From assembly GCA_016721625.1 (NCBI GenBank), contig JADKHR010000001.1, forward strand, positions 992,001 through 1,056,000: a DNA stretch of 64,000 nt, in the 5' to 3' direction. This DNA comes from Elusimicrobiota bacterium. GTDB lineage: Bacteria; Elusimicrobiota; Elusimicrobia; FEN-1173. Shown piece after piece: positions 52,114 through 60,100 of this stretch; position 1 is the stretch's first letter, and each line of letters begins with the position of its first letter. The notes beneath the pieces were generated by a model. It was not told the DNA's origin and did no database searches. It saw only the letters and a list, made by a program, of their open reading frames with translations. Both the position numbers and the translations under genes were made by a program.

Positions 52114-54323
52114 GGCGCCGGGATGAAAAGCGTGGCCGCCAAGGCGGGATTCACCGCCAGGCGGGAGAAACGCAGGGTAAACCCAAACCCATCGGCCTCC
52201 GATTCTCCTTCCACCACCCCGGGGAGAATCAGCCCCTCTTCCTCCCGGGGTCCCCGGAACTTAAGAAGGAGCGGGGCCGACCCGGGAGGAGAGATCCGCG
52301 CTTGGACCATGGACTTCTCCCGAGCGTCCAGCCGGAGCTCCCCCGCCGGACCGTTGTAAACCACGGTCGTTCCCTCTTGGCGAACCGAGACGGCTGGGTC
52401 ATCGAACTTTTTAAAAAACTCCCCGGACAGAACTTCCGCCCAAAGGGCCAGCCAGGGCCCCTCCTGCCCCGACCCCAGGCCGGACGGGACCCAATGAGTC
52501 GCCTTCCCGTCATAGACCAGAACGGCTTGGGGAGCGAAAAAAGGCCCCAACACTTCCAGGCGAAAGAGGCCCGGCCGAGAATAATAAAAAAGCCCATGCC
52601 CGGCCAAGGCGCGACCGTCTACGCGCACGCTGACGGCCGCCACGCCGGAGAGGGAAGCCAATTGCCGAAAATTTCCTTCCACCCGCTTCAAAAGCGTCCG
52701 CGGAGCGGAGAGCGGTACGACCCGGGTCGGCCCGCCTTCCTCTCCCAAACGTTTCAAGAGATCGGGTTGACGGGGGTCCAACAGCAATCCCTCCTGCCAC
52801 GCCCGCACGGCCTCGGGGTGGCGTCCCAGCGATTCGAGCACATCCCCGTAATGGGACCAGACCACGGGATCGTTGGCGGCCCGGGCGACGGGGCCCAGGG
52901 CCGCTTCCGCCTCGGTCAAACGTCCGAGCCGGAAATAGGCCCATCCCAGGGAATCCCGAAAGGCGAGATTATCCGGCTCCAGGGCCACGGCTCGCTGGAT
53001 CAATTCCAGCCCCTCGCTCAACCGCTCGTTGCGGTCCACCCAGCTGTAACCCAGATAGTTCAGCGCCACCCCGTGGCGAGGGTCCAGTTGAATGGTCCTC
53101 AGAAGGTGAGACGTCGCCCGATCGAAACGCTTCCTCTTGTCCCAGTTGATCGCCGCATGGAAATGCAGGTCCGCTCGGTTGGGATCCTTGGCGAGTGCGC
53201 GGTCCAGCCAGCGGATCGCCGACCGGGGCTTTTCCATGTCCTCATAAGACAAGGCGAGATAGAACATAAAATCGGGGTTGTTGGGCTGGGTTTTTTGCAG
53301 ACGTTTCAGAACCTGAAGGGCTTCCTGGGGTTTGTCTTGGTGGCTGTAATAGGAGGCCAACCGAAGCAGAACCCCCGGTTCCCGGCTGGTTTTGGCCACC
53401 CGCTCCATATGGAGCGCGGCCTCCTGCCAATGCTCTCCTTCCTGAGCCACCAGCGCGCGCCAGAAATGCAAACTTTCGTCCTCGGGCGACAAACGCAAGG
53501 CGCGATCAAACCGATCCCGCGAATCCTCCAGGCGGCCCTGGGAGTAATAGAGTTGACCGAGCCGCGTCAACACTTCGGGATTGTCGGGGGTTTTTTCCAG
53601 GACGGTTTCGTACGCCGCGATGGCCGCGGCGGTGTCTCCCCGCACGTCGTAGAGACCGGCCAGGGCCAAGGGGGCGTCTGGGTTGGACGGGTCCAGCTCC
53701 AGGACCTTCTTCCAGGACGCTTCCGCGCCGGGAACGTCCCCCTGTTGTTGTTGAATTTCCGCCAGGCGAGCGCGCACCTCATCGGCTTCGGGGTTGGACG
53801 TGAGAAACTTTTCGTAAAGGCCGCGGGCCCCTTGAGGATCGGAAATCTGTCGGCGGCTGGCCGCCCACCCCAGGGCTTCAATGTTGGAAGGATCGAGGCG
53901 AAAGGCCTGGTCAAAAGCGGCCTGGGCCTCCCCATTCTCTCCCCGGGCCAGGTGCACTCGCCCAAGCAAAAGATAGCCCTCCGCGTTCCCCGTGGAAAGA
54001 GCCACGGCTTGTCGGGCAGCCCCAAGAGCCACCTCCGACTGACCGGACCGTAGGGCCGCTTCGGCCACAGAAAAATGAAGAAAACCGGCCCCTGGATCCC
54101 GCTGGAGAACCTGCTGGTAGGCCTCCAACGCCGAAGCGGTCCGGCCCGCGTTCTCGGCCAAAAGGCCCTTTAAGAAGAGCCGGTAACAATCCCAACACTC
54201 GTCGGCCCGAAGGGCTCCGGGGAGAAAGAGAAGAACCAAACCGCCGAAGACTCCCCACCGACAGGGACCGCGCCGAAGAACGGCGCCCCCCGCCCCGGTT
54301 TCAGTTTCTCGAACCAGGTTCAA
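52110..54323 (-). CDS. TPR-repeat protein with C-terminal LolB/DUF4292-like domain
   Basis: 737 residues starting at a TTG (54323) that follows GGAG by seven bases and overlaps rimI by 23 bases. A signal peptide or anchor (G-G-L-V-L-L-F-L-P-G-A-L-R-A) is followed by about 14 TPR units (for example A-Y-Q-Q-V-L-Q-R-D-P, A-V-A-L-E-P-D-N). From about residue 560 a beta-rich domain begins with S-L-S-G-V-A-A-V-S-V-R-V-D-G-R and continues Y-S-R-P-G-L-F-R-L-E-V-L-G-P, as in LolA/LolB-type lipoprotein-binding folds. The gene precedes ispE, as lolB does in enterobacteria, which supports a lipoprotein-insertion role (inference). No lipobox Cys is evident, although C43 and C46 follow the hydrophobic stretch. 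Confidence 0.7.
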   Translation of the reverse strand: MNLVRETETGAGGAVLRRGPCRWGVFGGLVLLFLPGALRADECWDCYRLFLKGLLAENAGRTASALEAYQQVLQRDPGAGFLHFSVAEAALRSGQSEVALGAARQAVALSTGNAEGYLLLGRVHLARGENGEAQAAFDQAFRLDPSNIEALGWAASRRQISDPQGARGLYEKFLTSNPEADEVRARLAEIQQQQGDVPGAEASWKKVLELDPSNPDAPLALAGLYDVRGDTAAAIAAYETVLEKTPDNPEVLTRLGQLYYSQGRLEDSRDRFDRALRLSPEDESLHFWRALVAQEGEHWQEAALHMERVAKTSREPGVLLRLASYYSHQDKPQEALQVLKRLQKTQPNNPDFMFYLALSYEDMEKPRSAIRWLDRALAKDPNRADLHFHAAINWDKRKRFDRATSHLLRTIQLDPRHGVALNYLGYSWVDRNERLSEGLELIQRAVALEPDNLAFRDSLGWAYFRLGRLTEAEAALGPVARAANDPVVWSHYGDVLESLGRHPEAVRAWQEGLLLDPRQPDLLKRLGEEGGPTRVVPLSAPRTLLKRVEGNFRQLASLSGVAAVSVRVDGRALAGHGLFYYSRPGLFRLEVLGPFFAPQAVLVYDGKATHWVPSGLGSGQEGPWLALWAEVLSGEFFKKFDDPAVSVRQEGTTVVYNGPAGELRLDAREKSMVQARISPPGSAPLLLKFRGPREEEGLILPGVVEGESEADGFGFTLRFSRLAVNPALAATLFIPAP

Positions 54324-54774
54324 GTTTTTTCTCCATCAGAACCGCATCGGCCTGATCCTCGTAGAACCGAGCGCGGCGGCTGGTTTCAATAAAGCCCAGC
54401 CGTTGGTAGAGCTCCAGGGCGGGCCGGTTGTCCACGCGAACTTCCAGGGTCATCTTCTCCATTCCTTCCCTCTGGGCTTCCTCCAGAAGACGCTCCATCA
54501 TTTTCCGTCCGAGCCCCTGGCCCCGGCGGTCCGAGCGAAAGGCGATGTTGGCCAACTGCGATTCCCCGGCGATGAACCATTGAATGCCAAAACCCACCAC
54601 CTGGTCCTCTTCCGCCGCCACCCAAACCCGAGCCGAAGGCTTGTCCAACTCTTCCTCCAGCTCCCCCCAGGTCCAAGGAGTGGAGAAGGAGGACCGCTCG
54701 ATTTCCAAGAGAGAGGGGACATCGCGCCGCTCGGCCAACCGCCAGGTGACCTGGCTTTCGGTGGTCAGGGACAT
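54301..54774 (-). CDS. rimI: Ribosomal protein alanine N-acetyltransferase RimI-type
   Basis: 157 residues. GNAT marks are E-R-S-S-F-S-T-P-W-T, V-V-G-F-G-I-Q-W, the acetyl-CoA loop R-R-G-Q-G-L-G-R-K-M, V-D-N-R-P-A-L-E-L-Y and L-G-F. The first match is specific for RimI. It acetylates the N-terminus of ribosomal protein S18 in the classical case. AGGAG precedes the ATG. It lies between bamA and the TPR-LolB gene and overlaps the latter. Confidence 0.9.
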   Translation of the reverse strand: MSLTTESQVTWRLAERRDVPSLLEIERSSFSTPWTWGELEEELDKPSARVWVAAEEDQVVGFGIQWFIAGESQLANIAFRSDRRGQGLGRKMMERLLEEAQREGMEKMTLEVRVDNRPALELYQRLGFIETSRRARFYEDQADAVLMEKKLEPGSRN

Positions 54775-54785
54775 AGGAGACGCTC

Positions 54786-57122
54786 CTAAAAAATATTTCC
54801 GATGGTGAAGTAAAACTGGCTCTTGGGTTGGTCGGGACGATGGTTCAAGCCCCAGCCCCAGTCCAGGCGGATGGGGAAGACCGGTGTCTTAAACCGGATC
54901 CCGAAACCGACGCCGGCTTTCATCTGCAACAAACCCGTGCCGACGCTCCAATCGATGGTGCTCACGCTGGGCCAACATCCGCCCAAATCCGCGAAGAAGG
55001 CTCCCTGGAGAATCGTTTTCTTGTTTTCTTGAACAATGGGGAATTTATATTCGGCGTTAAACACGGTGAAGGCCTTTCCGCCGTCCACCCCCACCTCGCC
55101 GATGTCATAGCCGCGAACCGTATCGACGCCGCCGATGCGGAACAGCTCGGAGAACGCCACGGTGCCGCCGATATTTTTGAGAGTCTTGATGTAGGCGCCG
55201 CGGGCCGAGAGCGTGAGAACAAACTTCCAAAAGGTGGGGAAATACCGCGCCACGGAGAGTTCCGGCTTGTAAAAGTTCAAATCGCCCCCCAGGGGTCCGC
55301 CGGCGTATTCCAGGGTGGCGCTGTGGCGGCCGCCGCGATTGGCGTCAAAAACGTTGTCCCGGGTGTCCAGCACCACGCCCGTGGTCACGGCGGATTTAAT
55401 ATCGTCCGACGGGGTGATATTCATGGCGGGATTCAGGTTGCCGACGAACTTAGGATCCACATCGAAAACACGGACGCGTTCGTAACTGTAATTTTCGATT
55501 AAAGAGAGTTGGTCCGACAGGCGGGGGCCGGCCCGGAGCCCGAAACCGCGGTTGCCTTTCTTGTAGGCGAAACTGTCCCCCTGGAAGGGAAGGGTCCGGA
55601 CCGTGTCGAAGAGGTCCACGCCAAAACTCATGGGTTTCCCGAGGAACCAGGGGTCCGTCCATCCGAGCTCATAGTTTTGCCGTTTTCGACCGAATTCCCA
55701 CATGACGTTGACGTGCTGGCCGTAACCAAAAACGTTGGAGTGCTGAACTTGGAGGGTCCCCACCAACCCGTCCAAACTGGAGAACCCGGCTCCGGCGGAG
55801 AGGGTGCCCGGTTTTCCCTCTTTCACCGAGAAAACCACGTCCGCCTTTTCCGGCGACTTCGGTTGTTGAACATCGACCTGGACGTCCTCCAGAAAGCCCA
55901 GGTTATACAGCCGTTCAATGGATCGGCGCATCTTGGTCGCGGAAAAAACGTCTCCGGGCTTGAGCAGGAGCTCCTGGCGGATCACTTTCTCTTTGGTGTA
56001 GGTGTTGCCGTCAATGTAGATCCGGTCCACGTAGACCACCGAACCTTCGACAAAGGAGAATCGAAGGTCCACCGTTCCCTTTTCGCCGTCCTGGGGCTGG
56101 GTCTTGGTTTCCGGGGTGACCTCCGCGCGCAGAAACCCCTTATCGCTGTAGAGATCGTGGAGGTTCCGCAGGGATTCGTCCATTTTGGACTGGTCGTAGA
56201 GTTTGCCGGGTTGAAGGGCCACGGCTTTCTTCAACTGGGATTCCGTGAACAGGGTGGACCCTTCAAAGGAGAAGGAACCCACGGTGTAGCGTCGCCCTTC
56301 GGTGATGGAGATGAAAACAGTGACTTGGTTGCCGTCCGGGGTGAATTCCCGCCGGCTGTCATCCACGGCGACTTCCAAGAACCCTTTGTTGCGGTAGGCT
56401 TCCACCAGCAAAGCCACGTCTTCTTTCAGGGTTTCTTCTTTGAACACCTTTTTTTTCCGGGTGTTCTTGAGAACCTTTCGTACCGCGCCTTCGGACATGG
56501 CCCGGGCGCCCGCCACCTGGACGTCTTTCACCGTCACGCGGCGTCCATCCGTGAGGAAGAACGTCAAAATGACCTTGTTGGTCCGTGGATCGAGGGAGGT
56601 GTAAGATTCGGCCGCGGCGTCCAGGTAGCCCTCCTCATGGTAGACCGAAAGAATTTTGGAAACGTCCTGGGCGGCCTTAAACCGATCGTAGGGTTCGTCC
56701 GGCTTGGAAACCAGCCCTTCCCGAAACTTCGATTCGCCCAGTTTGAGGTTGCCCTTGAAGTCCACCCGGCGGATGAGGGGCCGTTCTTTGATTTTGAAAG
56801 TGACCCGAACTTTGCCGGCGCCCCGGGCGTCTTTCTTCCCTGGAAGGTCCTCCACGGCCACCTCGACATCCTCGTAAAAACCCGACTCCAGAAGACGATC
56901 GACGTCGCCCCTGAAAGCGGGATCGGTCATCACGTCGCCCTTCCGGACCTTCACTTTGGATAGCACGGCCCCGGGCTTGGTGAAACGGTTGCCTTCCACG
57001 GTGATTTCTCCGACCGTCGGAGGAAGGTCCTCGGCGGAAACACGGCGGGCAGGGAAGAGGAGGAAGGCACTGACGAAAAGAACCCCAGGAAGACCGCGAG
57101 GCGAAGACCGAAGGCGCGTCAT
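54786..57122 (-). CDS. bamA: Outer-membrane protein assembly factor BamA
   Basis: 778 residues. A signal peptide with L-L-F-P-A-R-R-V-S-A is followed by five POTRA domains (I-T-V-E-G-N-R-F, R-V-D-F-K-G-N, V-Q-V-A-G-A-R, F-S-F-E-G-S, I-Y-I-D-G-N). Then the 16-strand barrel has the lid-lock motif V-R-G-Y-D-I-G and a terminal Phe in G-N-I-F. It inserts beta-barrel proteins in the outer membrane and proves that this organism has one. The start overlaps the tamB stop as ATGA, so tamB and bamA are made together. Confidence 0.96.
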   Translation of the reverse strand: MTRLRSSPRGLPGVLFVSAFLLFPARRVSAEDLPPTVGEITVEGNRFTKPGAVLSKVKVRKGDVMTDPAFRGDVDRLLESGFYEDVEVAVEDLPGKKDARGAGKVRVTFKIKERPLIRRVDFKGNLKLGESKFREGLVSKPDEPYDRFKAAQDVSKILSVYHEEGYLDAAAESYTSLDPRTNKVILTFFLTDGRRVTVKDVQVAGARAMSEGAVRKVLKNTRKKKVFKEETLKEDVALLVEAYRNKGFLEVAVDDSRREFTPDGNQVTVFISITEGRRYTVGSFSFEGSTLFTESQLKKAVALQPGKLYDQSKMDESLRNLHDLYSDKGFLRAEVTPETKTQPQDGEKGTVDLRFSFVEGSVVYVDRIYIDGNTYTKEKVIRQELLLKPGDVFSATKMRRSIERLYNLGFLEDVQVDVQQPKSPEKADVVFSVKEGKPGTLSAGAGFSSLDGLVGTLQVQHSNVFGYGQHVNVMWEFGRKRQNYELGWTDPWFLGKPMSFGVDLFDTVRTLPFQGDSFAYKKGNRGFGLRAGPRLSDQLSLIENYSYERVRVFDVDPKFVGNLNPAMNITPSDDIKSAVTTGVVLDTRDNVFDANRGGRHSATLEYAGGPLGGDLNFYKPELSVARYFPTFWKFVLTLSARGAYIKTLKNIGGTVAFSELFRIGGVDTVRGYDIGEVGVDGGKAFTVFNAEYKFPIVQENKKTILQGAFFADLGGCWPSVSTIDWSVGTGLLQMKAGVGFGIRFKTPVFPIRLDWGWGLNHRPDQPKSQFYFTIGNIF

Positions 57123-60100
57123 TTTATCGGCTTGGCCGCGTTATTTTTTCGGTTCTTGAGGGGCAAGCCAAAGCGCCACTGGTTTTCCAGGAAAGCCCTT
57201 CGTTCCGGAGGCTGGCCAAGCAAATCCTTGGAGTCCAATTCCGTGCTGGCCCGCACGTAAAGGCTCCCCTTAAGCCGATAGACAAGCTCCAATTGGTCCC
57301 GGAAGTACGTTTGATTTTTGGCCTCATCCAGTTTGACTTTATAAACTCCAAAAAACCGCTCGGACAACCGGATCCGGGCGGCCGCCCCAGCGCCCCGCAA
57401 ATAGGCCGCCACCGGACTGACGTTTGCGGAACCAACGGGTTTGGGGTCGGGGTTGGCCGCCGTCGGCACAGGTTCAGTGGTCTCGGGCGGTTCGTAGGTT
57501 GCCGAGATCATACCAATTCCGAACTTTTGAGCCAACCGGTTGGCCAGCGGGGCAGCGCTGGAACCCACCAATTGGACGAGACCCGCCCGGAGCAGTTGAT
57601 CTCGTTCCGTTTGGGTAGTCCGCTGGTCGCTGGAAAGGCCCAAGGCCTTCATGGCCACCCGTTCGGATTTCATGTCCGGATTGTTCCGCGAGACGAACCG
57701 GGGTTGAATTTCACCCAGGAGGGCGCGGTCCACAATCATGGAAACCGTGTCGTCAGTCGAAAGGCCCCGGGCGTCCACCGAGGTCACCACGCGCTCGGCT
57801 TCGCCCGCCACAAACGGCAGGATCCCGGCGGACCCCAGCCCGGGTCGGGTGTCCGTGAGTATCTCAAAGAGGCCTCGCTTCACCTGAAAGGTCTGGCCCA
57901 GATAACTGATGGCGCCCTCGCGGGACTCCACTCGTCCGTTCGCGGCCCAGGCCCCGGGTCGCACTTCCAGCCGAAGCCCGCCATCCAGACGAACATTCAC
58001 GTATTCGTTTCGGTACCAGGTTTCCTTTCCTGTTTTGAATTGAATGTCCCAGGTGGCCAGCCGCCAAAGGTTCCGCCACCAGCGGGGAAGCGGGGGCCCC
58101 GGCGCGTCCCTTTTGGACGGAGGGTAAGTGAAGTGGGTTCCCTCCAACTCCACCTGGCCTGAAATGCGATGTTCCCCATGGGGCCCCTTCAAGCGGAGAG
58201 AGACTTTGGGTTCGCCATAGGAAATACCCTGGAGTTTATCCGACAAAAACGAAAAACGTCCCAAAAGGGGGCCCGGGGGCACGCTCAGTTGAGGGACCTC
58301 CACTGCCACGCCCCGAGAACCGTCGCTTTGGATGGAAAGGTCGTAATCCACGGGGGAAAACCCGTGAATCCCGATGTCTCCCGCCATCTCGATCCATCCG
58401 CTCCCCACCCGGGCCCTCGCGTGTTCCACCCGCGCCCGGTCGTTGTCAAAAACAACTTCCGCGTTCAGGTCCGTGACGCGGGGCGCGTAGGTCTGAAGAG
58501 ACAGACGCCCGTTACGTAAATGGAAAGCTCCCAGAGCCCGGGGAAAGCCCTCGCCGGGCGCCAGGCGCAGTTCACCAGAAAACTCACCCGCCGCGGAACG
58601 ACAAAGCGGCCAGATGTCCTTTAGAACCGCGAGCTTCCCCTCCGTCAGATGAAGATTCAGTTCAAGGTCGGAGGCGGGTTCCCCTTCACGAATCGGCAGG
58701 CGTCCCACCCCGGTCAACAAATAACCTTTCCGACGAAAAACCCTCACGCCTTGAACATCCACGTGGGTTCCCCTCCATTCGGCCTGGGTTTCGAGACGAT
58801 CGTAGGGAACCGGCCCTAATCGGCCCGGCCCGCCCGAAATATCCGCCGTGACCTCCGGAGCGGACGGGGACCCCCTCCCCCGCACGCGAACGTCCCAGGG
58901 ACCCGTGACGGGCCAGTCAAAATCGGCCAGGGAGAGGAGAGATTCGGCCTGTAAGCCCCACCCCTGCAAACTGAAGTCCCAGAGCGACGGTCCCAGCTCT
59001 CCAGAAAGGACCAGGGTCCGGCGACCCTCGTCCCAAAGCGTCAGATTTTCAAAAAAGGTTTGGGGCCATCGGTCCAACCGAACCCGCCCTTTGACGAAAG
59101 CCCTGGCCCCCGCGATCGGAGCGAATTCAACGAGGCCGGAACTCCAACGAAAATCCGCGAGTTCCTGATTGAAAACGCGATGGTTGATCCACAGGGAGCG
59201 GGCGCCGAAGCGCCCCGACAGGGAACGTTCCCGGGGAGAGGCTTGTCCGTCAAAAGAAAGCCCCCCAAACAAACGAAGCGGACCGAGCCCGATGTTCCGG
59301 AGGTCGTTCGCCAAATGAACGTCCCAGCTTCCGTCGACCAGACGGGAGACCCGGCTCCCAGACTTAATCCGCCAAAGCCCCTCGGCGGTGGTCACAACGC
59401 CTTCCGCCAGAGTCGCGGTCGCCCCCTCGACCCGAAAATGGCTCCGCCATTGGACAGGAAGGTCCCCCGGCCCCTGGGCTTTCCCTTCCAGGGCCAGCGT
59501 TCCTCCCAGGGAACCGGGAGAGCCGGACAGGGAACAAGTCCCTTCGAGGGTTCCATTCCACGGAGCGGGAACGCCGAGGGAGCGAAGAATCGGATCCAAA
59601 GACATTCCCTCCAACCGCCCCTCCCACAACGCCGCCGGGCCGCCTCCCGCTGGTTTTGGGTCCCAGTGCCCGCTGGCCATCAACGTTCCCCCGGCCGGAA
59701 AACGCAGAGAAAAACGCGGGATCTCGAGGCGTCCGTTCCAGCGGGCGCGAACGTCCCCCGTGACGTCCACCGACCGCCAACCGGCGCTCGAGAGAGCGAC
59801 GTTCAAATCGACCTCCGGGCGGGCCCATGTTCCGGAAAGAACCGCCTCCCCGTTCAGCCGACCGAAACGGGCCCCGGACGAACGGGATTGGTTGGGAAAA
59901 AGAGCGTCGAGGGAAAAATCCCGAAATTCCGCCCGTCCCGAAAGGCGACGTTCCTCCCCCGCCATCTCTGCCGCCCACCGCAAACCCCGCTCGCTCGTTA
60001 CGTTCTCCAATCGAAGGGAGCCCGCCGACCAAAAGAACTTACCCCCCACCCGCCCGAGGTCCCCATCAGCGGCTCTGCCGCCCTCTTCGCCGAGCTTCGA

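Noticed and set aside
52302..54053. 583-codon plus-strand open frame opposite the TPR gene
   Set aside because: Shadow of the TPR repeats; repetitive codons keep the opposite strand open.
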